Shown here: one piece after another, positions 1 through 5,644 of the stretch
Position numbering within the stretch: the first letter of the stretch is position 1
Layout: every line of letters begins with the position of its first letter
DNA from: Bacteroidota bacterium
Lineage (GTDB): Bacteria; Bacteroidota; Ignavibacteria; UBA10030; UBA6906
Direction of reading: 5' to 3'
Assembly: GCA_003541875.1 (NCBI GenBank)
Contig: DPLS01000317.1
Coordinates: 2,715 to 8,358, forward strand
Length of the DNA: 5,644 nt
Made by a program: the position numbers and the translations under genes
The notes under the pieces: model-generated
Told to the model about the DNA's origin: nothing
What the model saw: the letters and a program-made list of their open reading frames with translations, nothing else
The model's database searches: none

Positions 1-260
1 ATTTCTCTCTCGAACAAAACTTTCCCAATCCATTCAACCCAAGCACTGCGATCAGATTCAGGATAAGTGCACAGGGATTGACTTCATTGAAAGTGTTTGA
101 CCTTCTGGGAAAAGAAGTGGCGACACTAGTGCAGCAAGAAATGAGCGGTGGAGCCTACACTATCGTATACGATGCTTCCCAACTTCCAAGCGGTGTCTAC
201 TTCTACACGCTTTGCTCGGGCGCATTCACTGAAACGAAAAAGCTGGTATTGCTGAAGTGA
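1..260 (+). CDS. C-terminal T9SS type A sorting domain of a secreted protein (5' end outside the window)
   Basis: This is the 3' end of a gene that begins upstream of the window. The reading frame is set by codons starting at base 3 and ends with TGA at 258-260. The 85 visible residues open with EQNFPNPFNPSTAIRF, continue with SLKVFDLLGKEVATLV, then LPSGVYFYTL, and finish with ETKKLVLLK. This order is the standard type A C-terminal sorting domain of the type IX secretion system, in which the domain carries cargo across the outer membrane and is usually cleaved when the cargo is attached to the surface or released. The visible part is therefore an address label; the functional domain of the protein lies outside the window and cannot be inferred. 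The long PNPFNPST form is typical of Ignavibacteria-like members of the FCB group. The stop overlaps the next gene's start by three bases, so the two may be co-transcribed. Confidence 0.93.
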   Translation, partial: FSLEQNFPNPFNPSTAIRFRISAQGLTSLKVFDLLGKEVATLVQQEMSGGAYTIVYDASQLPSGVYFYTLCSGAFTETKKLVLLK

Positions 261-988
261 TCCATCGTTCAATCTCCCCGGCGACTCGAGCGCCGAAACA
301 CTGTATGCTCTGCGCAACTCTTGCCATTTCCTTGGTCAATGCTCTTGTGCCGAAGGCAATGGCACAAAGGGCATTCGAGGGTGTCATCGTGAGTAAGAAC
401 ATTACGACCGACGAACGAGGGACTCCGCAGCAATTCACCATGACAATGCACGTGAAGAGTGACATGGTGAAAATTCAGAACTCACCCATGGGTACTTCCC
501 CCGGCTCAACACTGATATACCGGGGCGACAAGAAGCTTGTTTGGATGTTGAACGAGGAGGACAGTTCCTATTTTGAAATCTCTCAACAGGAGAAATCGGC
601 AGAAGTATATTCCTCGTCCTCTTTGCAGGGCAAACCACCAGCGGTACGATTGACGGGTAGAAAGAGCGACATTCTTGGTTATAAATGTGATCAAATTCTC
701 GTCAGAGGTGACAACATTGAAACGGAAATCTGGGCCACCAAATCCCTGGGAAATCTGTTTGCCACAATCTCAAAAGTCCTTGCCGGGGAAGTGAGCGCGT
801 CCGGTGCTGGTTGGGAAAGTACGATTCTGAAGATGGGATACTATCCCATAAAAGCATCGACGAAGGTCGAGGGGAAAGTCCTTGAATCTCAGGAAGTGAC
901 AAAGATAGAGAAAAACGCCTTGACGCGAGATGTTTTTGAATTACCTGCAGGGTACAAGAAGCAGAGCAACGTCGATTTCATAAAATAG
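257..988 (+). CDS. Exported DUF4412-like protein
   Basis: A 243-residue protein if translation starts at GTG 257. From that start the N-terminus has Arg4, Arg11 and Lys14, then a hydrophobic stretch at about residues 17-31 and a likely signal peptidase I site after AMA36 (PKAMA|QRAF). An ATG at 305 (Met17) is the alternative, but it removes the basic N-region, so GTG is preferred; neither has a clear Shine-Dalgarno sequence. The mature part begins FEGVIVSKNITTD, followed by MTMHVKSDMVKIQ, a TLIYRGDKKLVWML strand pair, then DILGYKCDQILVR (Cys144), ETEIWATKSLGN and the ending FELPAGYKK. This pattern matches what I know of DUF4412, a family of exported proteins of unknown function common in the FCB group. 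Cys144 is the only cysteine in the mature part, so no disulphide is expected within one chain. The start overlaps the preceding T9SS cargo stop (GTGA), suggesting translational coupling. Family assignment is from memory; the biochemical role is unknown. Confidence 0.8.
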   Translation: MIHRSISPATRAPKHCMLCATLAISLVNALVPKAMAQRAFEGVIVSKNITTDERGTPQQFTMTMHVKSDMVKIQNSPMGTSPGSTLIYRGDKKLVWMLNEEDSSYFEISQQEKSAEVYSSSSLQGKPPAVRLTGRKSDILGYKCDQILVRGDNIETEIWATKSLGNLFATISKVLAGEVSASGAGWESTILKMGYYPIKASTKVEGKVLESQEVTKIEKNALTRDVFELPAGYKKQSNVDFIK

Positions 989-989
989 A

Positions 990-1017
990 AGATGGCTAGC
1001 ATCATAGCCAGCCATCT
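990..1017 (-). terminator. Hairpin, probable terminator of the tRNA-Leu transcript
   Basis: AGATGGCT at 990-997 is exactly complementary to AGCCATCT at 1010-1017, giving an 8-bp stem around a 12-base loop. Read on the minus strand, the stem is followed by TCTATTTTAT (complement of 980-989), a short U-rich tail as expected for an intrinsic terminator. The tRNA gene ends 14 bases before the stem. On the plus strand the stem is followed by GGGTGCATTG with no T-run, so it would be a poor terminator for the DUF4412 gene, although the hairpin sits directly after that gene's stop codon and could protect its 3' end. Confidence 0.55.
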
Positions 1018-1030
1018 GGGTGCATTGTCG

Positions 1031-1116
1031 TACCAAAGGAGGGACTCGAACCCTCACCCGGTGTGAGCCGGACTGGATTTTGAGTCCAGCGCGTCTACCA
1101 ATTCCGCCACTTTGGC
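1031..1116 (-). tRNA. trnL: tRNA-Leu, anticodon CAA
   Basis: The minus strand folds as an 86-nt class II tRNA. The acceptor 5' strand is GCCAAAG (1116-1110), paired with CTTTGGT (1038-1032), followed by discriminator A at 1031. The D region contains GGCGGAATTGGTAGACGC. The anticodon stem CTGGA/TCCAG (1089-1085 / 1077-1073) encloses loop CTCAAAA, with anticodon CAA at 1082-1080, which reads UUG. The long variable arm has a CCGG/CCGG stem, characteristic of tRNA-Leu. The T arm is GAGGG-TTCGAGT-CCCTC (1055-1039). The three bases after the discriminator are CGA, so CCA is not encoded and must be added by the CCA-adding enzyme. The first acceptor pair is G-U rather than G-C. It lies on the strand opposite to all protein genes in the window and has its own promoter and terminator candidates. 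Confidence 0.97.
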
Positions 1117-1128
1117 AATAGGTTGATC

Positions 1129-1159
1129 CAAATATATAGAAAAAGCACTTCTCTTCCAA
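1129..1159 (-). promoter_or_regulatory. Promoter of tRNA-Leu
   Basis: On the minus strand, TTGG (1159-1156) is followed after 19 bases by TATATTTG (1136-1129). The second element is an exact match to the Bacteroidota -7 consensus TAnnTTTG, and the TTG matches the -33 element. The same stretch also reads as a sigma70-like pair, TTGGAA (1159-1154) and TATATT (1136-1131), with a 17-base spacer. Transcription would start at about 1123, only a few bases before the mature tRNA 5' end at 1116. Confidence 0.7.
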
Positions 1160-1196
1160 CCCCAACTACCGAAAGGAGAAATCGCAGCCGCTTATC

Positions 1197-1225
1197 TTTA
1201 CTACCTTAGACCTTTCTCGTATATT
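1197..1225 (+). promoter_or_regulatory. Candidate promoter of the large outer-membrane protein gene
   Basis: TTTACT (1197-1202) and TATATT (1220-1225) are separated by exactly 17 bases. They match the sigma70-type hexamers at four and five of six positions. The predicted transcription start, about seven bases after the -10 element, falls at about 1232, almost on the ATG at 1234. A second, weaker possibility is TATCTTTA at 1193-1200, which resembles TAnnTTTG except for the last base but lacks a clear -33 partner. Short motifs of this kind occur by chance, so confidence is limited. Confidence 0.4.
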
Positions 1226-1233
1226 CGAGTCAG

Positions 1234-4200
1234 ATGAGCAGGCCCCTTCATATCCTCCTTCGGTACGTTGTTCTTCGTTGTCTCATCGTTTGCTGGTGCG
1301 TTGCATTGCTGCCAGTTCTGCTGCTCAGTCAACTCTCTTCCACCCGACAAACATCCTCGACGCGTGACACGCTTCTTCTTACGATCTCTTCGGCGTTGAA
1401 GGATTCTCTCGTCCAACTTCCACATCAATTTGTGGTTACGGGGACGGATTCGCTGCAGTTGAGTCCTGGGAGAAGACTCAGGGCGGGAATCGATTACCGA
1501 CTAAACTACAGAAACGGCACGCTCTCTCTTGACTCTGCCACGCTATCACAGGTTCTCTCCGATTCGACCGCAGGCAAGCTGCTCAGGATTCAGTATTCCT
1601 ATCTCCCGTTTCGGTTCCAAGAGAGCTACTATAAAAGAACACTTGTTGTCTTGAAGGACTCCGCAGGCAGGGATTCGATGAAGGTTTCACGGCCTCGATC
1701 ATCTTTCGATATCGATGACATCTTCGGTCAAAACCTGCAGAAGAGCGGCAGTCTCGTGCGTGGATTCACAGTAGGATCAAATCAAGATCTCACTCCAAAC
1801 TCAGGACTTCGCCTGCAACTCGCGGGAAAGGTCGCCTCTGATCTTGAAGTGGTTGCTGTGCTAACAGATGAGAGCACTCCGATCCAACCGGAAGGAACGA
1901 CCCAAGCCCTCCAGGAATTTGACAAGGTGTTCGTGGAGATGCGAGGGTCGGACTTCACGGCGACGTTGGGGGACTTCAATCTGGATTTCGGGGGGACCGA
2001 ATTTGCCCGGCTCAGTCGAAAGTTGCAGGGGGCGAAAGGAACAGCCGACTACCGGATGGGGTTTTCGAATGGCAACGTGATTCTGTCGGGAGCCGTTCCG
2101 CGTGGGAAGTACGTAACAAAACAGTTCCAGGGGCTCGAAGGTGTACAGGGTCCGTATCGATTGAGTGGGAAAAACAATGAACGATCAATTGTCCTGATTG
2201 CAGGGTCTGAGCGAGTTTACATCGATGGTGAGTTACAGACACGAGGTGAGACGAATGACTACACGATTGACTACTCCATTGCCGAACTAACCTTCACGAC
2301 ACGGAAGCTGATTACAGCCGCCTCTCGGATCACAATCGACTTTGAGTATACCGACCGACAATACAGCCGATCGTTGTTTGCGGGTCAGACATCATCGAGG
2401 TTCTTCGAAAACAAGGCCGCCTTCACCTTCTCTTACCTCAGGGAGGCAGATAACCAGGATGCACCTATTGACTTCGCAATCACCGATAGCGCACGGCGTG
2501 TGCTCGCACGCGCGGGAGATGATCGAAACAAAGCCGTCTTGAGTGGCGTGACTCAGGTGGATTCGAATGGGTATTATGTCCGGGTTGACACCTTGCTGGG
2601 TACCGGACAACAAACTCAGTTTTACCGCTACGCTCCGGCGAGAACTGCACAGTACAATGTCACGTTTTCCAACGTGGGTTTCGGTCTCGGAGAATATGTT
2701 CGAGAGTCGGTTGGTGTTTTTGTTTGGAAAGGTCCGGGGGTGGGCGACTACCTCCCGATCCGTTATCTCCCGCTTCCTCAGGCGCAGCAGACAATGGACT
2801 TCCGTCTGGATGTGTCGCCCATAAACGACATGAAAGTGAGCGGCGAGATGGCCACGAGTAACTTTGATGCGAACCGCTTCTCCTCGCTCGATGACGGAGA
2901 TAACACAGGTCATGCGTTCAACCTCACACTCGGCTACGCACCTAGAGATGTTCGGGTTGGTGGCGGAAGCATAGGCTCGTTCGAATTACTGGCCAAGGAA
3001 CGCTACGTCAACAGACAATTCTCGTTTGTCGATCGTGTAAACGATATCGAATTCAATAGAAAGTGGGGAATCGACTCTGCCACGAGCTCAAACGAGGAAT
3101 TGCAGGAGGCGTCTCTGAAGTATCTTCCGGTTCCGCAAATTGTGGTCGGCGGAGGCTACGGGAGAATCCATCGCGGGGTAGCCCTGAATTCGAATCGGAT
3201 GGAGGGTTCGCTGCTCACCAAGGGTGAGGGTCTGCCGTCCGTGCAGTACTTTCTGGAGAAGGTTCAGTCAGATGAGGCGATTGCGGACAACTCCAGTCGC
3301 TGGCTGAGAAACAAAGGATCGATCGAGTATAGTTTTGCGGGCCTGACCCCGAGTTTTCGGTACGAGGGCGAAAACCGGAAGATCTCGTCTCTCTCCACAT
3401 CATCTCTGAAACCAGGGAGCTTCCGCTTTAATGTGTTTGCACCCGGCTTGCAGGTTGAGGGACTTGGTCCGGTTCATCTTGGAACTGATTTCGAATGGCG
3501 AAACGACAACCTCTTTAACGACGGGAGCGTGATTCGGGAATCGCAATCCTTCACACAAGCCTACCGGGCCGCGCTCTCTGAGTGGAACAATCTCATGGCG
3601 TCAATTGATGTGACACTGCGAGAGAAGAAATATACGCCGCCGTTTCAACAACTTGGCAACTCGGACATCCAGACCGTCCTGGTGAGAAACCAGGATCGCT
3701 TTACGACGCTGAACCGGGGAGTGGAGACAGATGTGTTCTATGAAGTGGCAACCGAGCGCTCAGCACGGATGGAACGAGTGTTCGTGCGTGTGACACCAGG
3801 AACCGGCAATTATCATTACCGTGGCGATCTGAACGGGAACGGGATCGCTGACGAGGATGAATACGAGCCGGCTCGATTCGATGGAGATTTCAATGCTGTA
3901 ACTTTACCGTCAGAGCAACTCTATCCCATCATCGATCTTAAAACGAGCCTCCGGCTCCGTATTACGCCGAAGCAGTTTCTTCTGGCTGAAAACGGCGGAG
4001 TTTCCAAGCTCCTTTCGGCGTTGTCTACCGAAACCTATGTCCGTGTAGAAGAGAAGAGTACTGAACCTGACTTGAAGCAGATCTATCTTCTTCACTTTTC
4101 AGCGTTTCAGAACGATTCGACGACGATTGCGGGTTCGACGCTGTTCACGCAAGATATAAATGTGATGGAGGGTTCACCTGACGTTTCAGTTCGATTCCGC

Positions 4201-4776
4201 TATGCACAGCGAACTGGGCTGAACAACTTCACGTCCGGCACTGAAAGAAGCTATACACGCGACCGCTCTATTCGACTGAGACTGCAACTGCTCAACGAGG
4301 TGGCCAACCAGATCGACTACATGAACAGAATAGACCGCCTAAGCAGTCCTCAACCATCCAGTCGGCTTCGAGATGTTCTTTCGAACTCCTTGGCTTATGA
4401 CCTCTCATATCGCCCGGAACAGGACTTGGAAGTTGGGTTCCGCCTCGAGTTGGGGAAGTCCACAGACAGGTACCAAACCCCTGAATTGGACGCTGACATC
4501 AATACGCAATCTTTAAGGGCTGTCTATGCGTTTCACGGCTCCGGTCAACTGCGTATGGAAGCATCTCGTGAAGAAGTGCGGCTAAGTGAATCTGTGGCCG
4601 TGTTTCCTTTCGAGTTGACGGGCGGAAGAGTCGAAGGCTTGACGTGGTTATGGCGTGTCGCGTTCGATTATCGGTTGACGGACTTCATACAGGCAACGTT
4701 GAACTATGATGGGAGATCGGAGGGAGGTCGTTCTCCTGTTCACACAGCGCGCGCAGAGGTGCGGGCATTTTTCTGA
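1234..4776 (+). CDS. Large outer-membrane beta-barrel protein with SprA-like modules
   Basis: A complete 1180-residue protein. An in-frame stop (TAG at 1207) lies upstream with no other start between, so ATG 1234 is the natural start; no Shine-Dalgarno sequence is visible. Residues 3-15 are basic and residues 16-31 strongly hydrophobic, a signal peptide with an unclear cleavage site. A first module (about 45-135) contains AGIDYRLNYRNGTLSL. Residues 172-260 contain GSLVRGFTVGSNQDL, EGTTQALQEFDKVFVEM and GDFNLDFGG. Residues 303-372 contain GVQGPYRL, GSERVYIDGEL and NDYTIDYSIAELTF. These phrases resemble modules of SprA, the outer-membrane translocon of type IX secretion, and related FCB surface proteins. 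The rest is rich in alternating polar/hydrophobic strands, carries a calcium-loop-like DLNGNGIADEDE at 865-876, and ends in RAFF, the aromatic terminus typical of BAM-inserted barrels. SprA itself is about twice as long, so this is more likely a relative than SprA. Function unknown. Confidence 0.93.
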   Translation: MSRPLHILLRYVVLRCLIVCWCVALLPVLLLSQLSSTRQTSSTRDTLLLTISSALKDSLVQLPHQFVVTGTDSLQLSPGRRLRAGIDYRLNYRNGTLSLDSATLSQVLSDSTAGKLLRIQYSYLPFRFQESYYKRTLVVLKDSAGRDSMKVSRPRSSFDIDDIFGQNLQKSGSLVRGFTVGSNQDLTPNSGLRLQLAGKVASDLEVVAVLTDESTPIQPEGTTQALQEFDKVFVEMRGSDFTATLGDFNLDFGGTEFARLSRKLQGAKGTADYRMGFSNGNVILSGAVPRGKYVTKQFQGLEGVQGPYRLSGKNNERSIVLIAGSERVYIDGELQTRGETNDYTIDYSIAELTFTTRKLITAASRITIDFEYTDRQYSRSLFAGQTSSRFFENKAAFTFSYLREADNQDAPIDFAITDSARRVLARAGDDRNKAVLSGVTQVDSNGYYVRVDTLLGTGQQTQFYRYAPARTAQYNVTFSNVGFGLGEYVRESVGVFVWKGPGVGDYLPIRYLPLPQAQQTMDFRLDVSPINDMKVSGEMATSNFDANRFSSLDDGDNTGHAFNLTLGYAPRDVRVGGGSIGSFELLAKERYVNRQFSFVDRVNDIEFNRKWGIDSATSSNEELQEASLKYLPVPQIVVGGGYGRIHRGVALNSNRMEGSLLTKGEGLPSVQYFLEKVQSDEAIADNSSRWLRNKGSIEYSFAGLTPSFRYEGENRKISSLSTSSLKPGSFRFNVFAPGLQVEGLGPVHLGTDFEWRNDNLFNDGSVIRESQSFTQAYRAALSEWNNLMASIDVTLREKKYTPPFQQLGNSDIQTVLVRNQDRFTTLNRGVETDVFYEVATERSARMERVFVRVTPGTGNYHYRGDLNGNGIADEDEYEPARFDGDFNAVTLPSEQLYPIIDLKTSLRLRITPKQFLLAENGGVSKLLSALSTETYVRVEEKSTEPDLKQIYLLHFSAFQNDSTTIAGSTLFTQDINVMEGSPDVSVRFRYAQRTGLNNFTSGTERSYTRDRSIRLRLQLLNEVANQIDYMNRIDRLSSPQPSSRLRDVLSNSLAYDLSYRPEQDLEVGFRLELGKSTDRYQTPELDADINTQSLRAVYAFHGSGQLRMEASREEVRLSESVAVFPFELTGGRVEGLTWLWRVAFDYRLTDFIQATLNYDGRSEGGRSPVHTARAEVRAFF

Positions 4777-4823
4777 GTCAGGAAATTTCTTCGGACTGCA
4801 GAGACATCGTTGCCGTCGCGGAC

Positions 4824-4852
4824 TTGCGTTTCACGTTTCCATTGTTTATACT
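4824..4852 (+). promoter_or_regulatory. Candidate promoter of ogt
   Basis: TTGCGT (4824-4829) and TATACT (4847-4852) are separated by 17 bases. Each hexamer closely matches the sigma70-type consensus. Transcription would start near 4859, giving a leader of about 70 bases before the ogt ATG. The spacer 4777-4928 holds no other recognisable feature and no clear terminator for the preceding gene. Confidence 0.45.
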
Positions 4853-4928
4853 CACCTACGCCTGACGAGGCTCTGCCTACGACGAGATCCCATCTGCTTC
4901 TGACTAGTAATCTTTCGCCGGCTTACTC

Positions 4929-5432
4929 ATGGTCTATTGTACGTCCTTCGATTCTAAGATCGGTCTCATCTACGTTGCCTCCACGGACAAAGGCGTCTGC
5001 AAGATCTCCGTTCCACGTGAGACGAAAAAGGACTTCTTGAAGTGGCTCCGCGATAATTTTGATGACAACGAGGTTGCGGACAATAAATCCCGTAACAAAG
5101 ACGTTATCGATCAGATGAGCCGTTACTTCAACGGGAGGTTGGCGAAGTTCACCGTGCCAATCGATCTCATTGGTACTCCGTTCCAGATTCGTGTGTGGAA
5201 GGAGCTCACGAAGATCCCTTACGGCACGACAATCACATACAAACAATTGGCGAAGCGTATCAGCACGAGCCGTGGATTTCAGGCGGTGGGCCGGGCAAAT
5301 GCTGCAAACCCGCTCCCGATCATCGTCCCGTGCCATCGTGTCATCGGCACCGATGGTTCTCTTGTCGGATATTCTGCCGGGATCAAGACGAAGGAGTTCC
5401 TTCTGAAACTGGAAGGTGCCCTGATGATCTGA
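4929..5432 (+). CDS. ogt: Methylated-DNA--[protein]-cysteine S-methyltransferase (O6-alkylguanine-DNA alkyltransferase)
   Basis: A 167-residue suicide repair protein that moves the alkyl group from O6-alkylguanine in DNA to its own cysteine. The active-site motif PCHRVIG is present, with Cys135 and His136. The DNA-binding helix-turn-helix region is visible as IPYGTTITYKQLAKRI, including the conserved Tyr104, followed by ANPLPIIVPCHRV with Asn127 and the closing GYSAGIKTKEFLLKLE with Glu162. The N-terminal part (MVYCTSFDSKIGLIYVAS) is the usual first strand pair of the family and supports ATG 4929 as the start. The length is normal for a single-domain Ogt; no Ada regulatory domain is present. 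At the place of the arginine finger (ARAVG in most homologues) this protein has FQAVG, so Gln118 replaces Arg. It has its own promoter candidate and lies upstream of a helicase gene on the same strand. Cytoplasmic DNA repair. Confidence 0.95.
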   Translation: MVYCTSFDSKIGLIYVASTDKGVCKISVPRETKKDFLKWLRDNFDDNEVADNKSRNKDVIDQMSRYFNGRLAKFTVPIDLIGTPFQIRVWKELTKIPYGTTITYKQLAKRISTSRGFQAVGRANAANPLPIIVPCHRVIGTDGSLVGYSAGIKTKEFLLKLEGALMI

Positions 5433-5603
5433 CTTCTTGCCCCTCTGCTTTTTCTTCCGCTCTGTCTTCACCGCTCCAGCACCTCTCACTTCACACACAT
5501 CAAAGATCGAATCTCATCCTGACTCTTGTCTTGCCTTCCGTGCTCATTTTGGTTATTATCGTTGTGCAATTGCTCTGCCGAATTATCATCCCACGATTTT
5601 CTC
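5433..5603 (+). other. Pyrimidine-rich intergenic spacer between ogt and the helicase gene
   Basis: A 171-base spacer without a credible gene. Its first 115 bases or so are strongly enriched in C and T on the plus strand, for example CCCCTCTGCTTTTTCTTCCG near 5440. I found no inverted repeat followed by a T-run, so no intrinsic terminator can be assigned to ogt here. Confidence 0.6.
5531..5559 (+). promoter_or_regulatory. Candidate promoter of the UvrD/PcrA helicase gene
   Basis: TTGCCT (5531-5536) and TATTAT (5554-5559) are separated by 17 bases. Transcription would begin near 5566, about 38 bases before the ATG at 5604. If real, the helicase gene can be expressed independently of ogt. Confidence 0.4.
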
Positions 5604-5644
5604 ATGCCGTTTCTTGATCAGCTCAATCCGGTGCAACGCGAAGC
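5604..5644 (+). CDS. UvrD/PcrA-type DNA helicase, N-terminal start only (runs off the window)
   Basis: Thirteen complete codons plus two bases are visible, reading MPFLDQLNPVQRE and then probably Ala. The phrase LNPxQREA is the Q motif at the start of superfamily 1A helicases such as UvrD, PcrA and Rep; its Gln11 would contact the adenine of ATP, and the Walker A motif normally follows within about 20 residues, outside this window. Family members are about 650-750 residues long and unwind DNA in 3'-5' direction during excision and mismatch repair or at stalled forks. The ATG gives the usual short lead before the Q motif. No Shine-Dalgarno sequence is seen. With so little sequence, UvrD, PcrA and a related helicase cannot be told apart. 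Confidence 0.8.
   Translation, partial: MPFLDQLNPVQRE

Noticed and set aside
1031..1116. The tRNA gene as an integration site for a mobile element
   Set aside because: No integrase gene, no second copy of the tRNA 3' end and no composition break are visible in the window.
1279..1305. A possible lipobox (LIVC, Cys20) in the signal region of the large protein
   Set aside because: The residue before the cysteine is Val instead of Gly, Ala or Ser, the cysteines lie inside the hydrophobic core, and the barrel-type C-terminus argues against a lipoprotein.
2392..2913. A 173-codon open frame on the minus strand inside the large outer-membrane protein gene
   Set aside because: It has no domain pattern, signal sequence or promoter that I can see, while the plus-strand frame is continuous and protein-like throughout.
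4782..4792. Small palindrome around GAAATTTC just after the large gene, considered as a terminator
   Set aside because: The self-complementary core has no loop and no following T-run, so it cannot form a useful terminator hairpin.
4855..4886. Short repeated words CCTACG and GACGAG in the spacer before ogt
   Set aside because: The copies are only six bases long and their spacing differs, so chance is a sufficient explanation for an operator-like look.
4923..5498. A 191-codon open frame on the minus strand opposite ogt
   Set aside because: It is antisense to a gene with an unmistakable active site, has no recognisable domain, and its N-terminus is low-complexity basic sequence from the pyrimidine-rich spacer.
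5195..5617. A 140-codon plus-strand open frame overlapping the end of ogt and reaching into the helicase start
   Set aside because: It is an out-of-frame reading of ogt. Its hydrophobic tail (about residues 107-130) comes from translating the T-rich spacer and is not evidence of a membrane protein.

Overview
The window reads as an ordinary chromosomal segment from a member of the Bacteroidota/Ignavibacteria/Chlorobi (FCB) group. The main reasons are a C-terminal type IX secretion (T9SS) sorting domain with the PNPFNPST motif at the left edge, a DUF4412-type exported protein, and a very large outer-membrane protein with SprA-like modules. A tRNA gene without encoded CCA fits but is not diagnostic. 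The species cannot be named from this sequence.

Layout, left to right. Bases 1-260 hold the C-terminal end of a T9SS cargo protein. Its stop codon overlaps the GTG start of a small exported protein (257-988) that looks like the DUF4412 family. A hairpin (990-1017) and a tRNA-Leu(CAA) gene on the minus strand (1031-1116) follow; the tRNA has a good promoter at 1129-1159. From 1234 to 4776 runs one 1180-residue protein with an N-terminal signal segment, SprA-like modules, a calcium-loop-like motif and a C-terminal Phe-Phe end, taken to be an outer-membrane beta-barrel. After a 152-base spacer with a promoter-like pair of hexamers comes a complete O6-alkylguanine-DNA alkyltransferase gene (ogt, 4929-5432). 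A pyrimidine-rich 171-base spacer with another promoter-like pair leads to the first 13 codons of a UvrD/PcrA-type helicase (5604 to the edge).

Functional themes. The left and central parts concern the cell envelope: a secreted T9SS substrate, an exported small protein, and a large barrel whose N-terminal half resembles modules of the T9SS translocon SprA. The right part concerns DNA maintenance: direct reversal of alkylation, then a repair/replication helicase. The two themes do not appear to form one operon. Nothing in the window clearly forms a new defence, mobile or RNA-based system. The least understood object is the 1180-residue outer-membrane protein. There is no gene-free stretch longer than 300 bases, and I saw no CRISPR array, insertion sequence, attachment site or origin.
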